Part shown: positions 1-7,604 of the stretch, in pieces | Numbering within the stretch: the first letter of the stretch is position 1 | Layout of the letters: each line of letters begins with the position of its first letter | Assembly: GCA_030603485.1 (NCBI GenBank) | Contig: JAUVXS010000008.1 | Coordinates: 1-22,357 of the forward strand | Source of the DNA: Dehalococcoidia bacterium | Lineage (GTDB): Bacteria > Chloroflexota > Dehalococcoidia > GIF9 > AB-539-J10 | Direction of reading: 5' to 3' | Length of the DNA: 22,357 nucleotides | The notes under the pieces: model-generated | The model's database searches: none | Seen by the model: the letters and a program-made list of their open reading frames with translations, nothing else | What the model was told of the DNA's origin: nothing | Made by a program: the position numbers and the translations under genes

Positions 1-39
1 ACCAGCGACAATTCGACAAAAAATACATTCCTTTGCCAT
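1..39 (-). CDS. HIT-family (histidine triad) protein, N-terminal fragment
   Basis: Only the first 13 codons lie in the window. They read MAKECIFCRIVAG on the minus strand, and the C-I-F-C-x-I start is the familiar N-terminus of HIT-family nucleotide-binding proteins, where the cysteine pair often binds zinc. The HxHxH active-site motif would lie beyond the left edge, so it is not seen. A clear ribosome binding site (AAAGGAG) lies just upstream and overlaps the stop codon of the CoA-transferase gene, which implies one operon with a 14-bp gap. HIT proteins usually hydrolyse purine nucleotide phosphoramidates or related nucleotides. The family call rests on a short match. Confidence 0.7.
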   Translation of the reverse strand, partial: MAKECIFCRIVAG

Positions 40-53
40 AATCTAACTCTCCT

Positions 54-1265
54 TTAACATACTACACCTTCCTGTCGTAAATTCTCAATCTCCTCCCGCT
101 TATAGCCTAGTTCCTGTAATATTTCATCAGTATGTTCCCCAGGAATTGGAGATAAACTTCTCACCTTGCCTGGTGTGCTTGAGAGCTTAGGAGCTATGCC
201 AACTTGCTTGATCTTGCCCAAGGTAGGATGTTCCACCTCTATTACCATTTGGCGATGAATCACTTGTGGGTCACTAAAAACCTCGTCCGGTGTATAAACT
301 TTGCCGGCAGGGACATCATTATGAATCAACAATTCAAACCATTCATCTCTTGTCTTAGTTAGGAAAATTTGCTTCAAAGAAGAGCGGATCTCATCCCATT
401 TCTCATCTTCTGGCTTATGAAAGGTGTGTTCCAGGGCGAAGTGATAGGGGAGATATTCTTCCTTTCCTAGAAATCGGCATAGGTTCTCCCAGAAATGTGG
501 CTCGAGGCAGCCAATGGTAATATGTTTACCATCCTTGGTTTCGTACACTCCGTAATAGGGATAGGTACCATGAAGCCACGATTCACCCCTCTTCAACATT
601 GACCCGTCAAAAAAGTAACCACAAGTGAACCAGGTCATGAGTGATACTGCTCCATCCATGTAAGCCATGTCCACATATTGCCCTTTGCCCGTCTTGTTTC
701 TAGCCACCAAAGCTACTGAAATACCCAAAGCTCCATATAACGCTGCCCCGGCAAAGTCAGCAACCAAATTCAAGGGGATAACTGGAGGGCCCTCACCGGA
801 CCCAATCAGGTCCAGGATACCAGCCATAGCTATATAGTTGACATCATGGCCCGAAAAAGTATGATAAGGCCCGTCTTGACCATAGCCACTAAGCGAGCAG
901 TAAATGATTCTAGGATTTAGCTTACTTATGGTCTCGTAGTCTATTCTCAAGCGTTTAGCTACTCCGGGTCTAAAACCCTCAACAATAACGTCTGCTTGCT
1001 GGGAAAGGCGGTAAAATATTTCTCGCCCTGCTTCCGACTTCAGATTAACAACGATGCTTTTTTTATTGCGATTAGGAGCATAATAAGCTGCTACCTTTCG
1101 CTTTTCTTCCCCCTCAAGCGACCTCGATGAACCAACAAATTCAGTTACCCCTGGCGCCTCAATTTTCAACACTTCAGCTCCCAGATCGCCCAGAAGCATG
1201 GTGCAAAATGTACCTGGAGCCAACCTCGACAAATCCAGGATTTTCACGCCTTCTAAAGCTAACAT
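54..1265 (-). CDS. CaiB/BaiF family III CoA-transferase (alpha-methylacyl-CoA racemase-like)
   Basis: A 403-residue protein of the usual length for family III CoA-transferases. The N-terminus has the typical 'LEGVKILDLSRLAPG' opening and a GDLGAEVLKIE strand. Residues 139-144 read GHDVNY, as in alpha-methylacyl-CoA racemases, with His140 and Asp141. Asp170, in the NLVADF motif, aligns with the conserved family aspartate, which forms the acyl anhydride in transferases or acts as a base in racemases. The GHD motif favours a racemase-like or aromatic/branched acyl-CoA role over formyl-CoA transfer, but substrate cannot be read from sequence. The ATG start has a GAGGAG ribosome binding site directly upstream. 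It is the first gene of a minus-strand unit continuing into the HIT gene and is divergent from the nusA operon. It acts in the cytoplasm, probably in CoA-thioester catabolism. Confidence 0.9.
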   Translation of the reverse strand: MLALEGVKILDLSRLAPGTFCTMLLGDLGAEVLKIEAPGVTEFVGSSRSLEGEEKRKVAAYYAPNRNKKSIVVNLKSEAGREIFYRLSQQADVIVEGFRPGVAKRLRIDYETISKLNPRIIYCSLSGYGQDGPYHTFSGHDVNYIAMAGILDLIGSGEGPPVIPLNLVADFAGAALYGALGISVALVARNKTGKGQYVDMAYMDGAVSLMTWFTCGYFFDGSMLKRGESWLHGTYPYYGVYETKDGKHITIGCLEPHFWENLCRFLGKEEYLPYHFALEHTFHKPEDEKWDEIRSSLKQIFLTKTRDEWFELLIHNDVPAGKVYTPDEVFSDPQVIHRQMVIEVEHPTLGKIKQVGIAPKLSSTPGKVRSLSPIPGEHTDEILQELGYKREEIENLRQEGVVC

Positions 1266-1292
1266 ATCTCCTCACGAATCAATTGGTTGTCC

Positions 1293-1298
1293 ATTATA
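1293..1298 (-). promoter_or_regulatory. Putative -10 box for the CoA-transferase gene
   Basis: The minus strand reads TATAAT, a perfect sigma-A type -10 hexamer, about 28 bases ahead of the ATG. No convincing -35 hexamer is present at 16-18 bp spacing, so this is a weak call based on one element. Confidence 0.35.
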
Positions 1299-1316
1299 AG
1301 CTATTTAAGCAAACTT

Positions 1317-1345
1317 TTGCATTTTTACCCTAAGTATGCTAAATT
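1317..1345 (+). promoter_or_regulatory. Putative promoter of the nusA-ylxR-infB-rbfA operon
   Basis: TTGCAT at 1317-1322 is followed after 17 bp by TAAATT at 1340-1345. The TG at 1337-1338 makes it an extended -10 (TGCTAAATT). Transcription would start near 1352, giving a leader of about 70 bases that contains the hairpin at 1367-1387. Inferred from spacing and partial consensus match only. Confidence 0.4.
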
Positions 1346-1366
1346 ATAAAAAAGAAATTTAAGCTG

Positions 1367-1387
1367 AAGGTGGGGGTGACCCACCTT
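1367..1387 (+). promoter_or_regulatory. Perfect GC-rich stem-loop in the nusA leader
   Basis: AAGGTGGG (1367-1374) and CCCACCTT (1380-1387) are perfect 8-bp complementary arms around a 5-base GGTGA loop. The structure lies between the putative promoter and nusA and is followed by GTTTATT, which is too broken to be a good U-tract. The loop also resembles part of a ribosome binding site, and the 3' arm ends in the TTG that could serve as an upstream nusA start. It could be a translational control element, an attenuator or an mRNA-stabilising hairpin. Confidence 0.5.
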
Positions 1388-1424
1388 GTTTATTAAAGAT
1401 AGGAAATTAGATGGTAATGAGAAG

Positions 1425-2756
1425 ATGAAAACAGAGCTTAAGGCGGCGATTACTCAGCTTTCGGCTGAGAGAAACTTGCCTAAAGAAGTGGTCTTAGCTG
1501 CCTTGGAATCAGCGCTGGCCTCGGCATATAAGAAAGACATATCCGCCCTGGAACAAGATATTCTGGTAAAAGTTGACCCTGACAACGGCGAAATCAATTT
1601 CTACATTCAAAAGGTTATGGTTGAGTCAGTTGCCAATCCAGACCGCGAAATCGCCATCAACGAAGCTCGAAAACTGCGAGCTACAGCACAAATTGGTGAT
1701 GTAATAAATATAGGATGCGCACCCAAGAATATTGGTCGTATCGCTGTTCAAGCAGCAAAACAAGTCGTTCTACAGCGATTGCGGGAAGCAGAACACCGCA
1801 TTGCTTATGAAGAGTTCACCGATAGGGAAGGAAAGGTTGTTACTGGAACAATTCAATTCATCGAACCTAACCGAATTTATATCAGACTGAATAGAATAGA
1901 GGCGATACTTCCTTCGAGTGAACAGGTTTCTAATGAACATTATTATAGAGGGCAGCGACTTAAATTCTATCTTCTTGAGATGATCCAGAGGGACAAAGAG
2001 CCTCAAATAATAGTTTCGCGCTCTCATCCCAACCTGCTACGTTGCCTCTTTGAGTTGGAAATCCCTGAAGTTCACAACGGGATTGTGCAGTTAAAAGCCA
2101 TAGCTCGCGAGGCTGGACATCGAACTAAAGCGGCCGTAGCAACTACTCAAAAAAACGTTGATCCTGTAGGTTGCTGCCTTGGCCCTCGTGGCATAAGGCT
2201 CCAAAGTATCATTAATGAACTAAATGGCGAAAAAATAGATGTAATCCAGTGGCACGCCGACCCTGGGGTGTTTATCTCTAACGCCCTTAGCCCAGCTCAA
2301 GTAGCAAGCATTAGAATCGATGAGGAAAGAAATATATCTACTGTGGTTGTCCCTGATAAGCAACTCTCTCTAGCTATAGGCAAAGAAGGACAGAACGCCA
2401 GGTTAGCAGCAAAACTCACAGGCTGGCGGATCGATATCAAGAGCGTCTCTGCTATTGAGACGGAAAAAGCTGTAGAAGTCATTCCCCCCGAAGTTACAGC
2501 AGGGGAGCCACTTGAAGCAGAGCTAGAAGAAGAAATTGAAGTGGAAGAGTCGGTTGAATTTCCAGGCATTCCAGAAGCTCCGCCTGAAAAGCCTGAAGAA
2601 AAACAAATTCGCTTTGCCGAAGATATCTTAATGGGGGCATCAAAAGCAGCAGTACCAGACAAGATAAAAAGCGGAATTACAGGTAAAAGAAAGAAGAAGG
2701 TGATAAAGTATAAAGAACAAGATGACCATTTGATAGATGATGAGATCGAAGAGTGA
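1425..2756 (+). CDS. nusA: Transcription termination/antitermination factor NusA
   Basis: NusA binds RNA polymerase and nascent RNA and modulates pausing, termination and antitermination. From the ATG at 1425 the protein has 443 residues. The N-terminal polymerase-binding domain covers about 1-130, the S1 domain about 136-198, KH1 about 225-290 with its GPRG loop at 253-256, and KH2 about 300-340 with IGKEGQN. An acidic tail (about 350-420) follows, then a short lysine-rich patch. I chose the ATG at 1425 because family homology begins at MKTEL, but the ribosome binding site there is poor. A TTG at 1386 in the same frame, adding 13 residues, has GGGGGTGA upstream but lies in the leader hairpin. 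The gene overlaps ylxR by 20 bp. The rimP gene that often precedes nusA is absent here. Confidence 0.95.
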   Translation: MKTELKAAITQLSAERNLPKEVVLAALESALASAYKKDISALEQDILVKVDPDNGEINFYIQKVMVESVANPDREIAINEARKLRATAQIGDVINIGCAPKNIGRIAVQAAKQVVLQRLREAEHRIAYEEFTDREGKVVTGTIQFIEPNRIYIRLNRIEAILPSSEQVSNEHYYRGQRLKFYLLEMIQRDKEPQIIVSRSHPNLLRCLFELEIPEVHNGIVQLKAIAREAGHRTKAAVATTQKNVDPVGCCLGPRGIRLQSIINELNGEKIDVIQWHADPGVFISNALSPAQVASIRIDEERNISTVVVPDKQLSLAIGKEGQNARLAAKLTGWRIDIKSVSAIETEKAVEVIPPEVTAGEPLEAELEEEIEVEESVEFPGIPEAPPEKPEEKQIRFAEDILMGASKAAVPDKIKSGITGKRKKKVIKYKEQDDHLIDDEIEE

Positions 2757-3024
2757 GTATCTACCTCAACGTACTTGCATAGCTTGTCGACAGATTAAGG
2801 AAAAGAAGGCCTTGATCCGCTTAGTGAGTACTGAGAACGGCGTTGCTGCGATAGATGTATTTGGAAAGAAGCCTGGCAGAGGTGCTTACTTATGCCCCAA
2901 AAAAACCTGTTGGGAGTTAGCTCTGAGGAAAAATCGACTGGATTATGCTCTACGAATAAAACTTCATGATGACAATCGACAAACCTTACTTGAGTACAGT
3001 CATAACTTATTGGAGGAAAGCTAA
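2737..3024 (+). CDS. ylxR: YlxR family RNA-binding protein (DUF448; RnpM-type)
   Basis: A 95-residue basic protein with the two YlxR family signatures: RTCIACR near residues 12-18 and GRGAYLCP near 48-55. Members bind RNA, and in Firmicutes the protein (RnpM) has been reported to modulate RNase P. Whether that function holds here is not known. The gene begins with tandem ATG codons inside the end of nusA (20-bp overlap) and stops 2 bp before infB, so it is translationally coupled within the nusA-infB operon, its classical position. Confidence 0.9.
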   Translation: MMRSKSEYLPQRTCIACRQIKEKKALIRLVSTENGVAAIDVFGKKPGRGAYLCPKKTCWELALRKNRLDYALRIKLHDDNRQTLLEYSHNLLEES

Positions 3025-3026
3025 AT

Positions 3027-4778
3027 TTGGATGATAACAAACCGAAATTGAAGAAGAACATACCAAAAGTTGAGCTTCCCCCCTCCATAACTGTGAAGCA
3101 GCTGGCTGACGTATTAAAAGTAGAACCTACAAAAATAATTAAACTACTCATACGCAAAGGCATCATGGTCAATATTAACCAGACCATCGACTTCGATACT
3201 GCCAGCACAACAGTTGCCGACCTTGGATATGATGCTAAAGCAGCAAAAGAACATAGAGCTTTACCTTCCCGAAAGGGAAAGGGGAAAGGAAAATTGTCAA
3301 TTCGCCCTCCAGTGGTTACTGTCATGGGACATGTTGACCACGGAAAAACTACCCTTCTTGATGTCATCAGAAAGACTAATGTAACTGCTCGCGAGGTAGG
3401 AGCAATCACCCAACATATTGGTGCCTACCAGGCTTTGGTGGATGGACGCAACATCACCTTTTTAGATACACCGGGACATGAGGCGTTCACCGCCATGAGA
3501 GCCCGAGGGGCACAGGCAACTGATATAGTAGTTCTGGTGGTTGCCGCTGATGATGGTGTTATGCCCCAGACTGTGGAAGCTATAAACCACGCCAGAGCTG
3601 CCAAGGTGCCCATAGTAGTGGCAATCAATAAGATTGATAAACCTGATGCTAATCCCGAACGTGTAATACAACAGCTTGCCGATTTAGCTCTGGTTGTTGA
3701 GGAGTGGGGCGGCGATACTGTTTGTGTACCTATATCAGCCAAGCAAGGCCAAGGAATATCGGATTTATTGGAAAACATATTCTTAGTTGCTGACATATTA
3801 GAACTAAAAGCTGATCCCAATAGCGCAGCAGAAGGAGTAATCATTGAAGCCAAGTTGGATAAAACTAAAGGTCCTTTAGCTACCCTTCTCGTCCAGAAGG
3901 GCACCCTTAGACTAGGCGATGTTGCGGTAGCTGGCGGTGCTTGGGGTAAAATGAAAGCCATGTTTGATGATAAGGGAAAGCAAGTTCACGAAGTTGAGCC
4001 ATCCACTCCAGTGGGAGTCCTCGGCTTAAATGAGGTGGCAAAATCGGGAGACCTCTTTATTGTGCTTTCTGATGAGCATGAAGCACGAAGCATTGTAGAA
4101 AAACAAAAACATCCTAGGCCGCGTCCCACCCTGAGTCTAATTACTCTTTCCAGCCAAATAAGTAACGGACAATTAAAAGAACTCAACATGGTTTTGAAGA
4201 CAGATGTCGAGGGTAGCATTGAACCTATAAGAACTTCCGTAGAAAGGCTGGGCACAGAGAAGGCGAAAGCCAGAGTCATCCATGCTGCTAGCGGAAGCAT
4301 CACCGAAAGTGATGTGCTTTTGGCCGCAGCCTCAAAAGGCATTATCATCGGGTTCAACACTCCTATCACACCTGGAGCAACACAGCTAGCTAACATGGAA
4401 GGAGTGGGCATCCAACAATATGACATAATCTATAAGTTAATAGAAGACGTGGACAGGACATTACAGGGGATGCTTGAACCAACTTACGGTGAAGTGCTCA
4501 GCGGGCGCGCTGAAGTAAGGGCTGTCTTCCCCAGCAGCAAGCTTGGGAAAATAGCCGGAGTTTACATTATGGAAGGAAACGTATGGAGAGATGCCCAGGT
4601 TAAGATATTGCGCCGAAATAAAGTCATTTGTGACTCTCGGGTCTCCAGCTTAAAGCGTTTTAAAGAGGACGTCGCCGAAGTCTCCGCCGGCCTCGAATGT
4701 GGCCTTGGTATAGAAGGGGTTGTCGATTTTCAGATTGGCGATATCGTTGAATTTTACAGAAAGGAAAGAATAAGCTAA
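3027..4778 (+). CDS. infB: Translation initiation factor IF-2
   Basis: This GTPase places initiator tRNA on the small ribosomal subunit and promotes subunit joining. It has 583 residues, the short form without the long repetitive N-terminal extension of many bacteria. An IF2_N domain occupies about 20-70, followed by a lysine/glycine-rich linker (82-90) and the G domain, with GHVDHGKT at 101-108, DTPGH at 147-151 and NKID at 201-204. Domain II and the C-terminal initiator-tRNA-binding region complete the protein. Translation starts at TTG, supported by GGAGG at 3012-3016 with a 10-base spacer; no in-frame ATG fits better. It lies 2 bp after ylxR and upstream of rbfA in the same operon. Confidence 0.97.
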   Translation: MDDNKPKLKKNIPKVELPPSITVKQLADVLKVEPTKIIKLLIRKGIMVNINQTIDFDTASTTVADLGYDAKAAKEHRALPSRKGKGKGKLSIRPPVVTVMGHVDHGKTTLLDVIRKTNVTAREVGAITQHIGAYQALVDGRNITFLDTPGHEAFTAMRARGAQATDIVVLVVAADDGVMPQTVEAINHARAAKVPIVVAINKIDKPDANPERVIQQLADLALVVEEWGGDTVCVPISAKQGQGISDLLENIFLVADILELKADPNSAAEGVIIEAKLDKTKGPLATLLVQKGTLRLGDVAVAGGAWGKMKAMFDDKGKQVHEVEPSTPVGVLGLNEVAKSGDLFIVLSDEHEARSIVEKQKHPRPRPTLSLITLSSQISNGQLKELNMVLKTDVEGSIEPIRTSVERLGTEKAKARVIHAASGSITESDVLLAAASKGIIIGFNTPITPGATQLANMEGVGIQQYDIIYKLIEDVDRTLQGMLEPTYGEVLSGRAEVRAVFPSSKLGKIAGVYIMEGNVWRDAQVKILRRNKVICDSRVSSLKRFKEDVAEVSAGLECGLGIEGVVDFQIGDIVEFYRKERIS

Positions 4779-4803
4779 TTATATTCCCAGATAGGAGACT
4801 CAA

Positions 4804-5148
4804 ATGAGCAGGCGAAGTGAACGAACAAGTAAACTAATTCAGCGAGAAATCAGTGACCTGCTTGAGCGTCAGGTTAATGACCCCAGACTAAGCAGGCTTA
4901 TCTCAGTAACAGAAGTCACCCTTTCACCCGATTTCAAGCATGCCAAAATATTTGTTAGCACCTTGGGTAGCAAAATAGATAAAGAAGATATGCTGACGAG
5001 CTTTAGCAACGCTTCAGGATTCTTGCGCAGGGAACTTGCGGCACACTTGAAATTGAAATATACACCACAACTCAGCTTTCACTATGATGATTCCATCGAG
5101 CGAGGAGCAAGGTTACTCAAATTGATTGGGGAACTAACCACTGAATAG
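4804..5148 (+). CDS. rbfA: Ribosome-binding factor A
   Basis: RbfA is a small KH-fold protein that binds the immature 30S subunit and assists 16S rRNA 5'-end maturation. At 114 residues it is standard length. The N-terminus SRRSERTSKLIQREISDLL and the later DPRLSRLISVTEV and LSPDFKHAKIFVS segments are characteristic. The ATG has AGGAG at 4793-4797. It lies 25 bp after infB and is the last gene of the operon. I find no convincing intrinsic terminator behind it. Confidence 0.95.
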   Translation: MSRRSERTSKLIQREISDLLERQVNDPRLSRLISVTEVTLSPDFKHAKIFVSTLGSKIDKEDMLTSFSNASGFLRRELAAHLKLKYTPQLSFHYDDSIERGARLLKLIGELTTE

Positions 5149-5175
5149 TTCTAATCGGTTCTCACTAAGATCGCT

Positions 5176-5204
5176 TTGAAGGTATTAACATTAATTACTA
5201 TAAA
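5176..5204 (+). promoter_or_regulatory. Putative promoter for the DUF5679-ino1 operon
   Basis: TTGAAG (5176-5181) and TATAAA (5199-5204) are separated by 17 bp in a very AT-rich stretch after rbfA. A second TATAAT at 5221-5226 has no well-spaced -35. Transcription would begin near 5211, about 60 bases before the DUF5679 gene. Confidence 0.4.
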
Positions 5205-5271
5205 TATGTGTAAATTGGTATATAATAAGATACCTGAATGTGTTTTAACCCTAAAATCCGAGTAGTTGTTC

Positions 5272-5412
5272 ATGCAAGCATATTGTTTTAAATGCCGGGC
5301 AAAGAGAGAGATAAATAATGCCCAGAGCATAACCCTTAAGAACAGAAGACCAGCAATTCAGGGAAACTGCTCTGTGTGCGGAATCAAAGTATTTAGAATG
5401 GGTAAGGCCTAA
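5272..5412 (+). CDS. DUF5679 zinc-ribbon mini-protein, 46 residues
   Basis: This short frame encodes 46 residues beginning MQAYCFKCRAKREI and ending in CSVCGIKVFRMGKA. Two CxxC pairs (Cys5/Cys8 and Cys33/Cys36) would make a single zinc ribbon. The layout YCxKCRxKREI, then TLKNRRPAIQG, then CxVCGxKxFRxG is the pattern I associate with the DUF5679 family; function is unknown. It fills the gap between rbfA and ino1, ends 40 bp before ino1 and is probably cotranscribed with it. The ribosome binding site is weak, and a long antisense frame crosses it, but the cysteine pattern makes the plus-strand reading convincing. It is easily missed because of its size. Confidence 0.8.
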   Translation: MQAYCFKCRAKREINNAQSITLKNRRPAIQGNCSVCGIKVFRMGKA

Positions 5413-5452
5413 TTTCCATAGCAAGTATTCGTATTTATGCAAAGGAGGTAAA

Positions 5453-6577
5453 ATGGGAACAATAAACGTAGCCATCATAGGTGTTGGGAATTGTGCCTCT
5501 TCCTTAGTACAAGGAGTTCACTACTACAAGAATGCTAAGGAAGATGAATTTATCCCCGGTTTAATGCATGTTAACCTAGGAGGCTATCATATATCTGATA
5601 TCAACTTCGTGGCTGCCTTTGATATTGATAAAAACAAGGTAGGCAAGGATTTAGCTCAGGCTATTTTCACTAAACCAAACAACACAATTGAATTTTGCGA
5701 TGTGCCTAAGACAGGCATTCGAGTTGAGCGAGGTATGACCCACGATGGACTGGGCAAGTATCTGTCTCAGATTATCACTAAGGCGCCAGGGCCGACTGCC
5801 AATATTGTAGATATACTCAAGAAGACCGAAACTGACGTAGTGATTAATTATCTGCCTGTAGGAAGCGAAGAGGCAACTAAGTGGTATGTAGAACAAGTGC
5901 TAACTGCCGGCTGCGGCTTCATCAATTGCATACCTGTCTTTATTGCACGTGAACCTTATTGGCAGAATCGATTTGCAGAGCACAGACTTCCCCTAATTGG
6001 CGATGATATTAAGTCTCAGGTTGGCGCCACCATCACCCATCGACTGTTAACCAAGCTTTTCCGCGACCGCGGCGTCAAGTTAGAGCGAACTTACCAACTG
6101 AACTTCGGTGGCAATACTGACTTCTACAACATGCTAGAACGAGAGCGTTTGGAATCTAAGAAGATTTCCAAAACCAATGCCGTTACTTCCCAGTTAGACT
6201 ATGCTCTTGATCGTGATAACATATACGTTGGTCCCAGTGACCATGTGCCCTGGCTAGCCGACCGCAAATTTTGCTGCATAAAGATGGAAGGTCGCACCTT
6301 CGGCGATGTCCCTCTAAATCTGGAACTGAAGATGGAGGTATGGGATAGCCCTAATTCAGCCGGGGTAGTTATTGACGCCATAAGATGCTGTAAACTAGCC
6401 TCGGATCGTGGCTTAAGCGGAACCGTAGTAGGACCTTCAGCTTATTTTATGAAATCTCCACCTATTCAATATTCTGACGAAGAAGCTCGTGTAAAAACCG
6501 CGGCATTTATCGTAGGACAAGGGGAAGAATCTCCCATCTCTCTGCCTGAGCTAGAATCAGCCAAAATTGAGGGATAA
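5453..6577 (+). CDS. ino1: Inositol-3-phosphate synthase (Ino1)
   Basis: This NAD-dependent isomerase converts glucose-6-phosphate to 1D-myo-inositol 3-phosphate, the first step of inositol synthesis. The 374-residue length matches the compact prokaryotic (mycobacterial Ino1) form rather than the ~530-residue eukaryotic form. The NAD loop GVGNCASS is at residues 10-17. NYLPVGSEEATKWY (about 132-145), GDDIKSQVGAT (about 183-193, with the family's conserved lysine) and LNFGGNTDFYNM (216-227) are conserved family segments. An AAAGGAGGT ribosome binding site at 5441-5449 sets the ATG start. With the CDP-alcohol phosphatidyltransferase two genes on, it most likely supplies the head group of an inositol phospholipid. 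Confidence 0.93.
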   Translation: MGTINVAIIGVGNCASSLVQGVHYYKNAKEDEFIPGLMHVNLGGYHISDINFVAAFDIDKNKVGKDLAQAIFTKPNNTIEFCDVPKTGIRVERGMTHDGLGKYLSQIITKAPGPTANIVDILKKTETDVVINYLPVGSEEATKWYVEQVLTAGCGFINCIPVFIAREPYWQNRFAEHRLPLIGDDIKSQVGATITHRLLTKLFRDRGVKLERTYQLNFGGNTDFYNMLERERLESKKISKTNAVTSQLDYALDRDNIYVGPSDHVPWLADRKFCCIKMEGRTFGDVPLNLELKMEVWDSPNSAGVVIDAIRCCKLASDRGLSGTVVGPSAYFMKSPPIQYSDEEARVKTAAFIVGQGEESPISLPELESAKIEG

Positions 6578-6682
6578 GCCGCCTCTGTGCCAAAAATGCT
6601 AACTCCAAACAACGCATCTTAAGAACAAATCTATATGTGCCCTTAGTTATCGGAGCTTACTACGTTTGAGAAAGGTAGAGGG

Positions 6683-7591
6683 TTGCTCGAAGTTTCCCTT
6701 TCCACCATGTGGGTCAAAGGTAGATTCAGCCACATGGCGGGATTTGCCGCCAAAGCTAAAGAATTGGGCTTTACCCACATAGAAGCAAATGCCTCAATTT
6801 CCCCAAGAATGCTCAGTGAACTTCTCAAGACCACAATTCCTATTTCAAGCATTCATTCTCCCTGTCCGACGGTATTGTCATCCAGAGGAATCCCCATAAG
6901 TAGCCTTTCCTTAAGTTCTCTGGACGAGAGCATGCGAATGGAGGCTGTTAGCTTCACCAGGCAAACGATAGAGCTTGCGGCTAGTGTAAGAGCCAGGGCT
7001 GTTGTCCTTCACATGGGTGAAGTCCCAATTGACCTGAGTTTACAGGACAGGCTGTATAAGCTTCACGATGGAGGCTACGCTCAAACCAAAGAATATAGCC
7101 AGGCCAAAGAAGACCTAGTTTACCAACGCACTTCCCAAGCTCTTCATTACCTCGGTACAGCGAAAAAAAGTCTTCAAGAGCTTAGTGCATATAGCCGTCA
7201 AAGGGGTATAATATTGGGACTTGAGACCAGATTCCATCCCCACGAGATACCGAATATGGACGAAATGGCAGAACTGCTTAACGAAGCATCAGAAAGCCTG
7301 GTGGGCTACTGGCATGACGTAGGGCATGCTGCAGTGCAACAGCAGCTTGGACTTAGCTTACATGAAGAATGGCTTTCACGGTTCAAAGACAGGCTGGTCG
7401 GCATCCACTTGCACGACGTTCTTGGCATTTCCGATCACCATGTCCCAGGAAAGGGAAATATGAATTGGGAAATGGTGGCTAAATATTTACCTCCGGGAAT
7501 AGTAAAAGTTTGCGAAATCGGCGAATGGAATGACGAAGAACAGATGCAAGGAGTAGTCGAATTTCTTCAAAAGAAAGGGATCGTAGGTTAG
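6683..7591 (+). CDS. Xylose-isomerase-like TIM-barrel protein (sugar phosphate isomerase/epimerase or AP endonuclease 2 superfamily)
   Basis: A 302-residue TIM-barrel protein whose substrate I cannot name. Likely metal ligands and active-site residues can be followed along the barrel strands: His110 in VVLHMGE, Glu181 in LGLETRF, Asp212 and His215 in YWHDVGHA, His244 in HLHD, Asp251/His253 ahead of PGKGNMNW, and Glu278 in VCEIGEW. This D-x-H...GxG pattern is typical of the xylose isomerase/IolE/IolI-like superfamily. Start is TTG, since a stop lies upstream in frame with no other start codon; AAAGGT at 6671-6676 serves as ribosome binding site. It sits between ino1 and the phosphatidyltransferase, so a role in inositol or lipid head-group chemistry is possible but unproved. 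Endonuclease IV-like DNA repair is less likely given this context. Confidence 0.8.
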   Translation: MLEVSLSTMWVKGRFSHMAGFAAKAKELGFTHIEANASISPRMLSELLKTTIPISSIHSPCPTVLSSRGIPISSLSLSSLDESMRMEAVSFTRQTIELAASVRARAVVLHMGEVPIDLSLQDRLYKLHDGGYAQTKEYSQAKEDLVYQRTSQALHYLGTAKKSLQELSAYSRQRGIILGLETRFHPHEIPNMDEMAELLNEASESLVGYWHDVGHAAVQQQLGLSLHEEWLSRFKDRLVGIHLHDVLGISDHHVPGKGNMNWEMVAKYLPPGIVKVCEIGEWNDEEQMQGVVEFLQKKGIVG

Positions 7592-7604
7592 CTGGAAGAG
7601 TTGA

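Noticed and set aside
2795..3409. Long minus-strand frame of 204 codons opposite ylxR and infB
   Set aside because: It is antisense to two clear genes, its translation resembles no protein family, and it has no ribosome binding site context.
5251..5478. Minus-strand 75-codon frame across the rbfA-ino1 gap
   Set aside because: The plus strand of the same stretch encodes a cysteine-patterned DUF5679 protein, which explains the region better.
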